Shown: positions 22,671 to 34,100 of the stretch, piece after piece | How positions within the stretch are numbered: position 1 is the first letter of the stretch | Layout of the letters: each line of letters begins with the position of its first letter | DNA from: Methylophilaceae bacterium | GTDB lineage: Bacteria; Pseudomonadota; Gammaproteobacteria; Burkholderiales; Methylophilaceae | DNA length: 64,000 nucleotides | Direction of reading: 5' to 3' | Assembly: GCA_018398995.1 (NCBI GenBank) | Contig: CP073759.1 | Span: 1,054,001 to 1,118,000 of the forward strand | Notes under the pieces: model-generated | Told to the model about the DNA's origin: nothing | Databases searched by the model: none | Seen by the model: only the letters and a program-made list of their open reading frames with translations | Translations under genes and position numbers: made by a program

Positions 22671-22701
22671 AAAAACCCGCTAAGCAATTGCTATAGCGGG
22701 T
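22671..22701 (-). terminator. Terminator downstream of dsbA
   Basis: Stem ACCCGCTA / TAGCGGGT (22675-22682, 22694-22701) with an 11-base loop that has a short inner pairing. On the minus strand five T follow. It separates dsbA from the SDR gene. Confidence 0.75.
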
Positions 22702-22749
22702 AAAGTTATTTGAGTCTAGAAGGCAACGCAATTTTATTAGTTGCCTTGA

Positions 22750-23406
22750 TTACTTTTTTGTAGGTGATTTCTGCTTAGTTGCGCGAATATTGCTCACAAT
22801 ATAGTCGACAACTTCTAGTGCTTTTGTATTACCGCCAGCCATAGTGCCAGAAGTGATGTATTTACCATCTATCATTAAGCTAGGCACGCCTGTAGCTCCT
22901 GAAGACCGAAACACTTGCGCTGCGCGTTTAAGATTAGTGCTGACTGTAAACGAATTGAACGTATCTTCTACTTTTTTACGATCTAAGCCACTATTGCTGG
23001 TAAGCCAGTTAAGGGCTGCTTTTTGATCAGTAGGATTCAGAGATTTTTGCTTATGGATGGCTTCAAAAAGTTTATTGTGTAATTGATCAACAATACCCAA
23101 AGCTTCCATGGTGAAATACGTTTGCGCCATCGGTGTCCAACTTGGATTAGGCAGGCCAGGCATACGCTTAAACTGCACATCATCTGGTAACTGTTTGAGC
23201 CAAGCATGTAAAGGCTGTTCCATATGATAGCAATGTGAGCAGCCATACCAAAAAATTTCCATCACTTCGATTTTGTTATTGTTTTCTGTTGCTACTGTTT
23301 GTGCTACAGCATCGAAATCTTGTCCAATTTGTGGTGCAGCTAACAAGGGGGTGCTAATACTCATCGTGCTGAGCAATAGGGCGAAAGCAAGCCATAACTT
23401 TTTCAT
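22750..23406 (-). CDS. dsbA: Thiol:disulfide interchange protein DsbA
   Basis: A periplasmic oxidase that introduces disulfides into exported proteins, such as cytochrome c'' at 3.6 kb. It has 218 aa, with a signal peptide of about 23 residues ending LLAAPQ, and a thioredoxin fold with active site CSHC at residues 56-59 (EIFWYGCSHCYHME). The cis-Pro loop is GATGVPSLMIDGKY. The usual DsbA dipeptide is PH, and here it is SH, as in many betaproteobacterial DsbA/DsbL proteins. It has its own terminator downstream and another between it and the SPOR gene upstream. Confidence 0.94.
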   Translation of the reverse strand: MKKLWLAFALLLSTMSISTPLLAAPQIGQDFDAVAQTVATENNNKIEVMEIFWYGCSHCYHMEQPLHAWLKQLPDDVQFKRMPGLPNPSWTPMAQTYFTMEALGIVDQLHNKLFEAIHKQKSLNPTDQKAALNWLTSNSGLDRKKVEDTFNSFTVSTNLKRAAQVFRSSGATGVPSLMIDGKYITSGTMAGGNTKALEVVDYIVSNIRATKQKSPTKK

Positions 23407-23465
23407 TTTTTATCCTAATTTTTTGGTTGAGTAAATGATTTATTCAAATAACGTATAACAGACAA

Positions 23466-23492
23466 TAAAAGATGACGATTAATTCCGTCATC
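23466..23492 (-). terminator. Terminator downstream of the SPOR-domain gene
   Basis: Stem GATGACG / CGTCATC (23471-23477, 23486-23492) with an 8-base loop, followed on the minus strand by TTTTATTG. It starts 7 bases after the SPOR stop codon. Confidence 0.65.
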
Positions 23493-23499
23493 ATGTTAA

Positions 23500-24066
23500 C
23501 TAGTCTGCATTCATTTCAGTTTCTACCTTAATGAGATCAGCGCCAAAGCCATTGGCTAACAATTCTTTACGAACATTATTAATGGCTTCAATATCGCTTA
23601 AAGGACCAACGCGCACGCGATGCCATGTGCCTTGTTCTGCTATTGTTGCTGTTTGTACAATTGCCTCAAAACCTTGTAAAGCTAGTTTTGCTTTAAGGTT
23701 GTCTGCATCATCTTCATTTTGAAAAGAGCCAACTTGTAAGAAATAATCTTCTTTTTTAGTTGTCACATTGGTTTGTTTTATCTCTTGCTCTGTTACGGTA
23801 CTTTCTGTTTTAGGCAAGATGGTATAAAAATCAAGCTTATCTTTAGAATCTGCCTTCTCTGTACTCTCTTCGTCTTCAACTGGCTCAATTAACGGTTTAA
23901 TGGATGTCGAGGTCTTACTATCACGAAAAGGGCTAGTATCACCTTGAATATACATTGTTAAGGCCACTGTAATCATAATGCCGAATAAAAATCCGACAAG
24001 AAACCCTGTTAAAAAGGGATTGCCATTATTGGTATTACTTGATCTGGGTTTATAGTCTTTACTCAT
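23500..24066 (-). CDS. SPOR-domain membrane protein (FtsN-like)
   Basis: A 188-aa bitopic membrane protein. It has a short cytoplasmic N-terminus, one transmembrane helix (FLTGFLVGFLFGIMITVALTMYI, broadly residues 19-41), an acidic/Lys-rich linker, and a C-terminal SPOR domain (YFLQVGSFQNEDDADNLKAKL, WHRVRVGPLSD). SPOR domains bind denuded septal peptidoglycan, so a division-site role like FtsN is likely. It follows argS by about 50 bases on the same strand, a common betaproteobacterial arrangement, and is probably co-transcribed. Confidence 0.9.
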   Translation of the reverse strand: MSKDYKPRSSNTNNGNPFLTGFLVGFLFGIMITVALTMYIQGDTSPFRDSKTSTSIKPLIEPVEDEESTEKADSKDKLDFYTILPKTESTVTEQEIKQTNVTTKKEDYFLQVGSFQNEDDADNLKAKLALQGFEAIVQTATIAEQGTWHRVRVGPLSDIEAINNVRKELLANGFGADLIKVETEMNAD

Positions 24067-24117
24067 GATATTGATCCATTAATAATTACACTTTACTGAG
24101 GTGATGTCTAAACGCGC

Positions 24118-25776
24118 TTACATCTGTATGGGGGCACTAACGCCAAGTAAATCTAATCCATTTTTTAACACATGCCTAGTTGCAGTGATTAATGCCAGTC
24201 GTGCAAGTTTAGTTGACGCATCATCAACTAAGAATTTCGTATCATTGTAATAACCATGTAGCTCACTTGCACACTCTTTTAAATAGTTAGCCACCATGTG
24301 CGGTGCTAACTCATGCGCAGCGCTAAGCACAATATCTGGAAATTCACTTAACTTTTGCATAAGGATAGTTTCGCGTGCTGCAGTCAATATGCTTAAATCG
24401 ACAGATGCAAGTGTTGCAGTATCGCCATCCCACTGAGCGAGCACACTACAAATACGTGCATGTGCATATTGAATGTAATACACTGGATTATCATTGGTTT
24501 GTGCACGGGCAAGATCAATATCAAACACCAATTGTGAATCAGCACGGCGCGCTGCCAGAAAGTAGCGCGTTGCGTCACAACCGACTTCTTCGATTAAGTC
24601 ACGCAAAGTGACGTAGCTACCCGCACGCTTAGAGAGTTTGACTTCTTCACCACCACGCATCACGGTGACCATCTGATGTAACACATAATCCGGCCAACCT
24701 TTTGGAATACCAATGTCCAACGCTTGCAACCCAGCTCGCACTCTAGTAATTGTACTATGGTGGTCAGCGCCTTGCTCATTAATCACTTTTGTAAATCCAC
24801 GATTCCATTTATCGACATGATAAGTAACATCGGGGACAAAGTAAGTATAGCCACCCTCTTGTTTGCGCATCACACGGTCTTTGTCATCATCAAAATCGGT
24901 CGTGCGCAACCAAAGCGCACCCTCTTCTTCATAAGTATGGCCGCTGTTGATTAATGCTTGAACGGTTTCCTCTACCTTGCCAGAAGCATACAATGCGCTT
25001 TCTAGTGAAAATACATCGAATTGGATTTGAAATGCACGCAAATCTAAATCCTGCTCATGGCGCAAATAAGCCACACTAAAATGGCGAATAGATTCTAGAT
25101 CTGATAAATCACCTTTTGCCGTCACTTTAATATCATCTGCCACGACTGTTTCTTTGGCTAAATAGGCTTTTGCAATATCTGCAATATATTCACCGTGATA
25201 ACCATTTTCTGGAAACTGATCATCATTTGGTGCAATGCCTTGGGCGCGAGCCAAAACCGATTTTGTTAGATTATCAATTTGCGCGCCAGCATCGTTATAA
25301 TAAAACTCCCGAGTGACATTCCAGCCATTTGCTGTTAGTAAACGTGACAAACAATCACCAACAGCGGCACCTCGGCCATGACCCACATGCAGCGGTCCTG
25401 TTGGATTAGCAGAAACAAACTCGACTTGTACTTGTTCACCTTTACCAGTTTGATTATATCCATACTGCTCACCAGCTAGTAAAATTGTTTTAACAATATC
25501 GTGCTTAGTGTTGGCGGCTAAATAGAAATTAATAAAACCTGCACCAGCGACTTCCACTTTCTCAATCTGCTTATTTTCTGGTAATGCTGCAATCAATTGC
25601 TCAGCAATCGCGCGCGGATTTTGGCGCAATGGTTTTGCTAATATCATCGCCAGATTACATGAAAAATCGCCATGAGCCGCGGATTTTGGGCGTTCTAAAA
25701 TAATATTGATACCAGCAGTATCGGCAACCAAGGTTTTAGCCGCATGCAAGAGTAGGTCTGAGATAATATCTTTCAA
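24118..25776 (-). CDS. argS: Arginyl-tRNA synthetase
   Basis: Class I aminoacyl-tRNA synthetase that charges tRNA-Arg, 552 aa. It has the N-terminal Add-1 domain and the HIGH-like motif [12 protein letters not shown], preceded by [12 protein letters not shown]. The KMSKS-like segment is [13 protein letters not shown], and the C-terminal anticodon domain ends [10 protein letters not shown]. It is divergent from priA, and the 105-base gap between them should hold both promoters. Confidence 0.97.
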   Translation of the reverse strand: MKDIISDLLLHAAKTLVADTAGINIILERPKSAAHGDFSCNLAMILAKPLRQNPRAIAEQLIAALPENKQIEKVEVAGAGFINFYLAANTKHDIVKTILLAGEQYGYNQTGKGEQVQVEFVSANPTGPLHVGHGRGAAVGDCLSRLLTANGWNVTREFYYNDAGAQIDNLTKSVLARAQGIAPNDDQFPENGYHGEYIADIAKAYLAKETVVADDIKVTAKGDLSDLESIRHFSVAYLRHEQDLDLRAFQIQFDVFSLESALYASGKVEETVQALINSGHTYEEEGALWLRTTDFDDDKDRVMRKQEGGYTYFVPDVTYHVDKWNRGFTKVINEQGADHHSTITRVRAGLQALDIGIPKGWPDYVLHQMVTVMRGGEEVKLSKRAGSYVTLRDLIEEVGCDATRYFLAARRADSQLVFDIDLARAQTNDNPVYYIQYAHARICSVLAQWDGDTATLASVDLSILTAARETILMQKLSEFPDIVLSAAHELAPHMVANYLKECASELHGYYNDTKFLVDDASTKLARLALITATRHVLKNGLDLLGVSAPIQM

Positions 25777-25914
25777 GGTCGTTTCTTAAAAATAAGCTGC
25801 TTATTGTGAATAGATTGCATTAATTTTGCGAAGCCAGTATTTTAACCCAATAAACGATTACACTAAAATTATCTATTTACAGTGACAAAACAGAAGACAC
25901 AAAACAAAATTACG

Positions 25915-28098
25915 ATGGCAATGCAAATCCTCAGAGTTGGACTTGATGTACCGTTAAATCGTTTATTTGATTATATCAATGCGGGATTTACGGCACAGAT
26001 TGGTGCGCGTGTTGTGGTTCCTTTTGCTGGTAGGCGTTTGATTGGGGTGATAGTCGATATTGTGAACGACTCGGATGTGCCATTCGACAAATTGAAACCC
26101 GTGCAACATGTGTTTGATGATGTCGTATTTGATGCACAGTTGTTTAAATTGCTAAAATTTTGTGCTGACTATTATCACTATCCGCTCGGACAAACCATGA
26201 TTGCAGCGTTGCCGTTACGCTTGCGTCAAATTAAACCTGCTGTTGCACGTAAACATTATGTGTACAGGCTCAATGGGTCAATTGATATGGCGGCAATATC
26301 AAATCGACAAATCGTGTTGAAACGCATTGTGCAAGCCTTAGAGCAAAACGATCGCCTGAGTGAAATACAATTATCGGCAATTGCACCCAGTTGGCGCAAA
26401 GCGATAGCGACGTTAAAAACCATGGATTGTCTACAACAAACAGAAGTGGTGGCTATCAAACCTGGTTTACAATCCTCTGCCATCATACCAACCCTAAACG
26501 AAGAACAGCAGCAAGTGATTCAAGCTGTGTTAGCTGAAATAAACCATTTTAAAACGTGGCTGTTATATGGCATTACCGGCAGTGGTAAAACAGAAGTGTA
26601 TATTCAACTATTACAATCAGTATTGGCAGAAAAAGATGCACAAGCGCTCATTTTAGTCCCAGAGATTAATTTAACGCCACAATTAGAAGCACGATTTAGA
26701 ACTCGCTTAAATCAATATCCATTAGTGACTTTACATAGCCATTTGAGCGAAAGTGAGCGCTTGCAATCGTGGCTAGCAGCTAGCTCTGGTGCTGCCAAAA
26801 TTGTCATTGGTACACGATTAAGTGTCTTCAGTGCAATGCCAACCTTGAAGTTGATCGTGATTGATGAAGAGCATGATGGTTCTTATAAACAGCAAGATGG
26901 TATGCGTTATCACGCACGTGACATTGCTATTATGCGAGCAAAACAACTGAATATTCCGATTGTCATGGGTAGCGCAACGCCCTCATTAGAAACTTGGTAT
27001 TTGGCGAAGAAGCAACAATATGGCTTACTGACACTTAAGCGCCGCGCAGTTGAGCAGGCACAATTGCCTAAGATTCATTGTATTGATGTTGGTAAATCAC
27101 CAACAGAAAAAGGCCTGTCGCCTTTATTGATTGATGCGATGCAAGAGCGATTAAAGCGTGGTGAGCAGAGTTTGTTATTTCTTAATCGGCGTGGTTATGC
27201 ACCAGTATTACATTGCAATGTCTGTCAATGGATTGCGCCTTGTGTACGTTGTTCTGCAAGGCTGGTTGTGCATTTGGGTCAACGTCAACTGAAATGCCAT
27301 CATTGTGGGCATGAGCAACCCATCCCACTACAATGTCCAGATTGTGGGAATCCAGATTTAAGCCCTGTTGGACAAGCTACCCAGCGTTTGCAACAGACTT
27401 TAATGGATTTATTTCCCACAGCAAATATTGCTAGAGTTGATCGCGATAGCGTGCCTAATAAAGATGCACTGACCGATTTATTAAAAAAAGTGCAACGCAA
27501 AGAAGTCGATATTTTAGTTGGCACCCAAATGTTGGCAAAAGGGCATGATTTTCCACATTTAACTTTAGTTGGTGTGATTGATACTGATACAGCATTGTTT
27601 AGCCCAGATTTCCGTGCAAGCGAGCGGCATTTTTCGCAGCTAATGCAAGTGTCTGGTCGAGCAGGTCGTGCAGAAAAAGCGGGTGAAGTGTTGATACAAA
27701 CCACATTTCCCCAACATGCATTGTTTCATGCTTTGCGTGCCCAAGATTATGCAACATACGCTGATACACTGCTTGATGAGCGTAGCGTCATGCAATTTCC
27801 ACCAATCACATATTTTGCTTTGCTAAAAGCAGAAGCAAGTACTTACAAACAGGTTTTGCTTTTTTTAAATGAAGCCGTTGTGCTAGCAAAGCAAATACCT
27901 AATGATGTGATGATTTATGACCCACTCAGACCGCAAATGGCACGATTGAACAACATGGAACGTGGTCAATTACTGCTACAAGCTAACAACCGAGGCGTGT
28001 TACATCGATTATTAACACAATGGATACCTATGCTGCGTAGTCATAAACTGGCTAATAAAGTGAGATGGGTTGTGGATATTGATCCAATTGAGTTTTAA
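25915..28098 (+). CDS. priA: Primosomal protein N' / replication restart helicase PriA
   Basis: Recognises stalled forks and reloads DnaB. It has about 727 aa from ATG at 25915 (MAMQILRVGLDVPLNRLFDY); the frame is open back to a GTG at 25882, which is less likely. Domains are the N-terminal 3'-end-binding region, helicase Walker A GITGSGKTEVYIQLL, DEEH box (VIDEEHDGSYKQQDGMRYHARD), and paired zinc-binding cysteines (CNVC, CVRC, CHHC, CPDC) near residues 435-478. The C-terminal helicase motifs include QVSGRAGRAEKAGEVLIQT. No strong ribosome site is visible for any start, so the N-terminus is uncertain by about 11 residues. Confidence 0.95.
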   Translation: MAMQILRVGLDVPLNRLFDYINAGFTAQIGARVVVPFAGRRLIGVIVDIVNDSDVPFDKLKPVQHVFDDVVFDAQLFKLLKFCADYYHYPLGQTMIAALPLRLRQIKPAVARKHYVYRLNGSIDMAAISNRQIVLKRIVQALEQNDRLSEIQLSAIAPSWRKAIATLKTMDCLQQTEVVAIKPGLQSSAIIPTLNEEQQQVIQAVLAEINHFKTWLLYGITGSGKTEVYIQLLQSVLAEKDAQALILVPEINLTPQLEARFRTRLNQYPLVTLHSHLSESERLQSWLAASSGAAKIVIGTRLSVFSAMPTLKLIVIDEEHDGSYKQQDGMRYHARDIAIMRAKQLNIPIVMGSATPSLETWYLAKKQQYGLLTLKRRAVEQAQLPKIHCIDVGKSPTEKGLSPLLIDAMQERLKRGEQSLLFLNRRGYAPVLHCNVCQWIAPCVRCSARLVVHLGQRQLKCHHCGHEQPIPLQCPDCGNPDLSPVGQATQRLQQTLMDLFPTANIARVDRDSVPNKDALTDLLKKVQRKEVDILVGTQMLAKGHDFPHLTLVGVIDTDTALFSPDFRASERHFSQLMQVSGRAGRAEKAGEVLIQTTFPQHALFHALRAQDYATYADTLLDERSVMQFPPITYFALLKAEASTYKQVLLFLNEAVVLAKQIPNDVMIYDPLRPQMARLNNMERGQLLLQANNRGVLHRLLTQWIPMLRSHKLANKVRWVVDIDPIEF

Positions 28099-28301
28099 CG
28101 AATTAAAAAGTAACAATTGCGTTATATCGTTGTCTACAGAATGTAATTTATTTATTTAATTGGGTAAGCGATATGATGAAAACCAATAACACGGTTGAGT
28201 TTATTTCAGTTGTCATCAAGACTTGGTTAACGCTTAATTTATCTGTTTTACTTAAATCAGTATAAAATTGCTTAAAGCCTTACCCAGAATATAGAGAGAA
28301 T

Positions 28302-29162
28302 ATGACAAAAACACCACCTTGTGTGATGACATTTGCTGCGACTGATCCTAGCGGCGGCGCTGGTTTACAAGCGGACATGTTGACTTTGGTAAGCATCGGT
28401 TGCCACCCCCTTTCCGTTGTGACAGGGGTGACGGTACAAGATACCGTAGGGGTAGAAGGCGTGATGGCGTTAGATGCAGATTGGATTAATGATCAAGCGC
28501 GAACAATTTTAGAAGATGTGGAAGTGGCTGCCTTTAAATTGGGCTTGCTTGGTAGTGTGGAAAATATTGCTGTCATAGCAGAAATTATGGCGGATTACCC
28601 TGATGTACCATTGTTGATTGACCCTATCTTAACTTCGGGTAGAGGGGATGATTTAACCAACGAAGAAATGCAAGCGGCAATGTGCGAATTGTTGTTTCCA
28701 CAAGCAACGCTGATTACCCCAAATAGTATAGAAGCACGTCGTTTAGCCTTTTATGATGAAGGTGATGAGATTAAACATACATCATTAGAAGAGTCTGCCC
28801 AGCGTTTATTGAGCATGGGCACAGAATACGTGCTAATTACGGGCACACATGAACGATCGCTAGATGTTGCAAACGTATTATATGGATCAGAAGGCTTAAT
28901 TAGAGAGTACCATTGGGAGCGGTTAATCGGCAGTTATCACGGCTCTGGCTGTACGTTAACAAGTGCGATTGCTGCTTGTATGGCACATGGTTTAACCCTA
29001 GAAGAAGCACTACAAGAAGCACAAGAATATACCTGGCAAACACTTAAAAACGCCTTCAGACCAGGTATGGGACAATTTATTCCAGATCGTTTTTTTTGGG
29101 CGAGAGAAGAAGCGGAAGCGCTAGCAAAAGATGTTGAAAAGCCATCCCCTATCCAACATTAA
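28302..29162 (+). CDS. thiD: Hydroxymethylpyrimidine/phosphomethylpyrimidine kinase ThiD
   Basis: Phosphorylates HMP and HMP-P in thiamine synthesis. It has 286 aa and belongs to the ribokinase/PfkB fold. It shows the substrate motif FAATDPSGGAGLQADMLTL, VVTGVTVQDT, LIDPILTSGRGDDL and the ATP/anion-hole motif GSYHGSGCTLTSAIAA. The C-terminus is about 20 residues longer than the E. coli protein. Its last 32 bases overlap thiE in another frame. I looked for a TPP riboswitch in the 200-base leader and saw none of its conserved elements. Confidence 0.94.
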   Translation: MTKTPPCVMTFAATDPSGGAGLQADMLTLVSIGCHPLSVVTGVTVQDTVGVEGVMALDADWINDQARTILEDVEVAAFKLGLLGSVENIAVIAEIMADYPDVPLLIDPILTSGRGDDLTNEEMQAAMCELLFPQATLITPNSIEARRLAFYDEGDEIKHTSLEESAQRLLSMGTEYVLITGTHERSLDVANVLYGSEGLIREYHWERLIGSYHGSGCTLTSAIAACMAHGLTLEEALQEAQEYTWQTLKNAFRPGMGQFIPDRFFWAREEAEALAKDVEKPSPIQH

Positions 29163-29769
29163 AGGGTTATATGCCATTACACCAGATACGCTTGATACCG
29201 AACACTTAATCGCAAAAGTACAAAGTGTATTAGAAGGTGGTGTTTGTTTGTTGCAATACCGTAATAAACTTGCTGACGCGGCGCTAAGACTGCAACAAGC
29301 CAACGCATTGCTGAGACTTTGCCATTCGTATAGCGTGCCTTTGATTATTAATGATCATGTCGCTTTGTGTGCAGAAATTGATGCAGATGGTTTGCATCTT
29401 GGTGCTGATGATGATCAATTGATAGAGGCGCGAAAATTGCTTGGTCAGCATAAGATCATTGGCGTTTCATGCTACAACCAATTAGTGTTAGCAAAAAAAG
29501 CGCAAGCTGATGGTGCAGATTATGTTGCTTTTGGTGCATGTTTTGCATCTAGCACCAAGCCCAAGGCACCAATCGCACCACTAAGCTTGTTTGCTCAAGC
29601 AAAGCAAGAATTACACATACCTATTGTTGCTATAGGGGGTATTACGCTAAAAAATGCCCAACAAGTAAAGCAAGCTGGGGCGGACGTAATCGCTGTTATT
29701 AGCGCAGTTTTTAATGCAGATTCGATTACTGAAACCAGTCAACAATTTCATTTAACTTTTAAGCAATAA
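29131..29769 (+). CDS. thiE: Thiamine-phosphate synthase ThiE
   Basis: Joins HMP-PP and hydroxyethylthiazole phosphate to give thiamine phosphate, 212 aa, TIM barrel. It shows [81 protein letters not shown] and [12 protein letters not shown], all ThiE hallmarks. It starts at ATG 29131 inside the end of thiD (32-base overlap), so the two consecutive enzymes are translationally coupled. hemL follows after 16 bases. Confidence 0.94.
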   Translation: MLKSHPLSNIKGLYAITPDTLDTEHLIAKVQSVLEGGVCLLQYRNKLADAALRLQQANALLRLCHSYSVPLIINDHVALCAEIDADGLHLGADDDQLIEARKLLGQHKIIGVSCYNQLVLAKKAQADGADYVAFGACFASSTKPKAPIAPLSLFAQAKQELHIPIVAIGGITLKNAQQVKQAGADVIAVISAVFNADSITETSQQFHLTFKQ

Positions 29770-29785
29770 CGATATAATCAATACC

Positions 29786-31084
29786 ATGAATTCACAAAAT
29801 CAAATACTTTTTGAACAATCACAACGTCTCATTCCAGGTGGCGTTAATTCGCCAGTCCGCGCTTTTCGTAGTGTGGGCGGCACCCCTATTTTCTTTAAAA
29901 AAGGGTTAGGGGCTAAACTCTGGGATGTGGATGGCAAAGAATACATCGACTATATTAACTCTTGGGGGCCGATGATACTTGGTCATGCCCATCCTGAAGT
30001 CATCGCAGCCGTACAAGCAGTGGCTGCGAATAGTTTATCGTTCGGCGCGCCTACAGGCTTAGAGTTGGAAATGGCAGAAACCATTAACAAATTAGTGCCT
30101 AGTATGGAGCAAATACGCTTGGTGAGCTCAGGCACTGAGGCCACCATGAGCGCCATACGTGTTGCGCGAGGATTTACCGGACGCAGCAAACTCGTCAAAT
30201 TTGAAGGTTGTTATCATGGCCATGCGGATTCGCTATTGGTTAAAGCGGGTTCTGGCTTGCTGACGTTCGGTGAGCCAGATTCAGCGGGTGTGCCAGCCGA
30301 AGTGGCAGCAAATACATTAACATTACCTTATAACGATATTGAGCAGTTAGAAGCCTTATTCAAGCAGTCGGGTGATGCAATTGCATGCGTCATTATTGAG
30401 CCCGTTGTTGGCAATATGAATTTGGTTAAACCAAAAGAAGCATTTTTAAAAGCCTTGCGTGATTTATGCACCAAGTACGGATCAGTACTGATTTTTGATG
30501 AGGTCATGACAGGTTTTCGCGTACATCTTGGCGGCGCCCAAGCGCTATATGGCATTAAGCCTGATATGACAACATTAGGTAAAGTAATTGGCGGTGGCCT
30601 GCCTGTTGGCGCTTTTGGCGGACGCAAAGATATTATGTCTGGTTTAGCTCCATTAGGTAAGGTGTATCAAGCTGGTACCTTGTCCGGCAATCCAGTGGCA
30701 GTAACAGCGGGGCTTAAAACATTAGAATTAATTCAAGTACCTCATTTTCATCAACGGCTGGCAGCACAGACACAAAAATTGGTTGATGGATTAATGACAA
30801 CAGCTAAAAAAGTAGGTGTTACTTTCAGTGCGCAAAGCGTTGGCGGTATGTTTGGGTTATATTTTAGTGAGGTCTGTCCAACCTGCTTTGATGAAGTAAT
30901 GAAATCAGATAAAGCCGCTTTTAATGTTTTTTTTCACAGCATGCTAGAGAGTGGTATTTATCTCGGGCCGTCTGCTTTTGAGGCTGGGTTTGTTTCTGCA
31001 GCGCATACAGATACCGACATTGCAACAACGTTAGCAGCAGCAGAAAAAGCTTTTCAAACTATTTTAGCGACAAAACAGTCTTAA
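29786..31084 (+). CDS. hemL: Glutamate-1-semialdehyde 2,1-aminomutase HemL
   Basis: A PLP enzyme making 5-aminolevulinate in the C5 haem pathway, 432 aa. It shows [64 protein letters not shown] and the PLP lysine in [18 protein letters not shown]. The gene runs directly after thiE, so tetrapyrrole and thiamine genes probably share a transcript. hemE, a later enzyme of the same pathway, is about 6 kb downstream. Confidence 0.97.
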   Translation: MNSQNQILFEQSQRLIPGGVNSPVRAFRSVGGTPIFFKKGLGAKLWDVDGKEYIDYINSWGPMILGHAHPEVIAAVQAVAANSLSFGAPTGLELEMAETINKLVPSMEQIRLVSSGTEATMSAIRVARGFTGRSKLVKFEGCYHGHADSLLVKAGSGLLTFGEPDSAGVPAEVAANTLTLPYNDIEQLEALFKQSGDAIACVIIEPVVGNMNLVKPKEAFLKALRDLCTKYGSVLIFDEVMTGFRVHLGGAQALYGIKPDMTTLGKVIGGGLPVGAFGGRKDIMSGLAPLGKVYQAGTLSGNPVAVTAGLKTLELIQVPHFHQRLAAQTQKLVDGLMTTAKKVGVTFSAQSVGGMFGLYFSEVCPTCFDEVMKSDKAAFNVFFHSMLESGIYLGPSAFEAGFVSAAHTDTDIATTLAAAEKAFQTILATKQS

Positions 31085-31169
31085 CGTGCGCTATGTGATT
31101 GATAGCAAGCGTATTTAACGGTATTATTGAAGGTTCCGCTAAATGTACAGTAATGCTTGAGAATAGAGT

Positions 31170-34100
31170 ATGGATATAAACAATTCAATTAATCAGCAGG
31201 ATTCTAAATTGACAAGACCAGCAATCGCTAAATTAGCACCAGCAAAACAAGGCTTATATAGCCCGAATAATGAACACGACGCCTGTGGCGTAGGTTTTGT
31301 TGCACACATTAAAGGCAAAAAGAGTCATCAAATTGTTCAACAGGGTTTGGAGCTACTCACAAACTTAACACACCGTGGTGCAACAGGTTATGACCCTAAG
31401 TTAGGTGATGGTGCTGGCTTGTTAATGCAAATTCCAGATGCATTTTTGCGCGATGAAATGGCGAAATTAAACATTACGTTGCCACCCGTTGGGCAATATG
31501 CTGTTGGTAATTTATTTTTGCCGCAAGTATCAAGCAATAGAGCGCAATGCGAAGGCGTGATTGAGAATATTCTGCAAGAAGAAGGGCAGCAACTGATCGG
31601 TTGGCGTGACGTGCCTGTAGACAATAGCAACATTGCACAAGCAGCGCGCGATGTTGAACCGATGATGCGTCAATTATTTATTGGTAGTAGTTTTGATGAT
31701 CAAAATGCATTTGAACGTAAATGCTATGTGATGCGTAAGCGTATCGAACATGCAGTACGTGCATTGAATATCCAAGACAATGCTTATTTTTATGTGCCTT
31801 CTCTTTCTTCGCGTACCATCGTTTATAAAGGCATGTTATTAGCCAATGAAGTGGGTGTGTATTACCAAGATTTGACAGATGAGCGTGTGGTATCTGCATT
31901 GGCGTTAGTGCACCAACGTTTCTCAACAAATACTTTTCCATCATGGCATTTGGCACACCCTTTCCGCATGATTGCGCACAATGGTGAAATTAATACTGTG
32001 CAAGGCAATGTGAATTGGATGACTGCACGCCATGCGGCAATGCATTCTGAGTTATTGGGTGAAGATTTAGAAAAAGTGTGGCCATTAATTGTGCCAGGTC
32101 GTTCAGATTCTGCTTGTTTTGATAACTGTTTAGAGTTATTAGTTGCAGGCGGCTATAGTGTGCCGCATGCCATGATGATGATGATTCCAGAAGCTTGGAG
32201 TGAAAAAACCATTATGGATGATGATAGGCGTGCTTTCTATGAATACCATGCTGCGATTATGGAACCATGGGATGGGCCAGCGGCAGTAGCATTTACCGAT
32301 GGCAAAATCATTGGTGCCACACTCGATCGCAATGGCTTACGACCAGCGCGTTATTTAGTGACAGATGATGATATCGTGATGATGGCTTCTGAAATGGGAG
32401 TGTTAACTTTCCCAGAAGAAAAAATCGTCAAAAAATGGCGATTACAGCCAGGCAAGATGTTGATGATTGACATGGAACAGGGCCGTATCATTGACGATGA
32501 AGAAGTCAAAAGTACATTAACAACAGCCAAGCCTTATCGTCAATGGATAGACGCAACCCGTTACAATATTGCTGATTTGCCAAAAGTGGAAGCAAAGTTT
32601 GATTTGAAAGCAAGCTTGTTAGATACGCAACAAGCATTTGGCATGACGCAAGAAGATATTAAATTCTTGCTCGAGCCGATGATTAAAAACGGTGAAGAGG
32701 CTGCTGGCTCTATGGGTAATGATGCAGCGCTGCCGGTGTTATCAAGCAAACCTAAAGTGTTATACAACTACTTTAAGCAATTATTCGCACAAGTCACTAA
32801 CCCACCAATCGATCCGATTCGTGAAGAAATGGTGATGTCTTTAGTGACATTCTTAGGGCCAAAACCCAACTTGCTGGAGATGAATGAAACCAAGCCAGAT
32901 CCGCGCTTAGAAGGTAGTCAGCCGATATTAAGCGAAGACGCATTTGCCAAAATTATGGCGATTAAATCCATTACGAACGGCGATTACAACGCAATCTCAT
33001 TGGATATCTGTTATCCAGTTTCGCAAGGCGTTGCTGGCATGTCGGCTGCGTTGAGTGCGTTGTGTGCAAAAGCCGAGCAATCAGTAGCAAATGGTTTTAA
33101 TATCATCGTGTTGAATGACATGAATATGGATGCCGATATGGTGGCTATTCCTGCTTTATTAGCGACGTCGGCAGTGCATATGCATTTGGTAGAAGCTGGT
33201 TTGCGTACGCAAACAGGATTAGTCGTTTCAACAGGATCTGCACGTGAAGTACATCATTTTGCTTTGCTAGCAGGTTATGGCGCGGAAGCAGTATTCCCAT
33301 GGTTAACGTATAAAACCATTGCGAGTATTGCTGATCAACCAGTAGAAAGCTGCGAGAAGTTTATTAAAGCCATTGGCAAAGGCTTATATAAAGTGATGTC
33401 AAAAATGGGTATTTCTACCTACCAGTCATATTGTGGCGCGCATATCTTTGAAGCGATTGGTTTAAATTCACAATTTATTAATAGATACTTTAAAGGCACG
33501 ACAACACAAATAGAAGGGATAGGCCTAGAGCAAGTTGCGGAAGAAGCGTTGCGTTTACATCAGGCCGCTTTTGGTAATGATCCCGTTCTTAGCAACGCGT
33601 TAGATGCAGGCGGTGAGTATGCTTATCGTGTGCGTGGCGAAGAGCATATGTGGACGCCGCAATCGGTCGCTAAATTGCAACATGCGACACGCACCAACCA
33701 ATATGAAACCTATAAAGAATATGCAAAATTAATTAACGATCAAACACGTCGTCATATGACGTTGCGTGGTTTGTTTGAGATTAAACCTGCAGGAAAAGCG
33801 ATACCTTTAGAGCAGGTTGAATCAGCCAAAGAAATTGTTAAACGTTTCGCAACCGGTGCAATGTCAATGGGTTCAATTTCAACAGAAGCACATGCAACAT
33901 TGGCTATCGCAATGAATCGTATTGGTGGTAAATCCAATACTGGTGAGGGTGGTGAGGATAAAAAGCGCTATATTCCTGTTGCGACAGACACCACCATGTC
34001 TGCAGTATTTGGTCAAGAATTTATTGAAGCTGATGTTAAATTAAAAGCAGGCGATTCAATGCGTTCTCGCATTAAACAAGTCGCTAGTGGTCGCTTTGGT

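Noticed and set aside
28099-28301. TPP riboswitch upstream of thiD
   Set aside because: None of the conserved TPP riboswitch segments (such as CTGAGA) is present.
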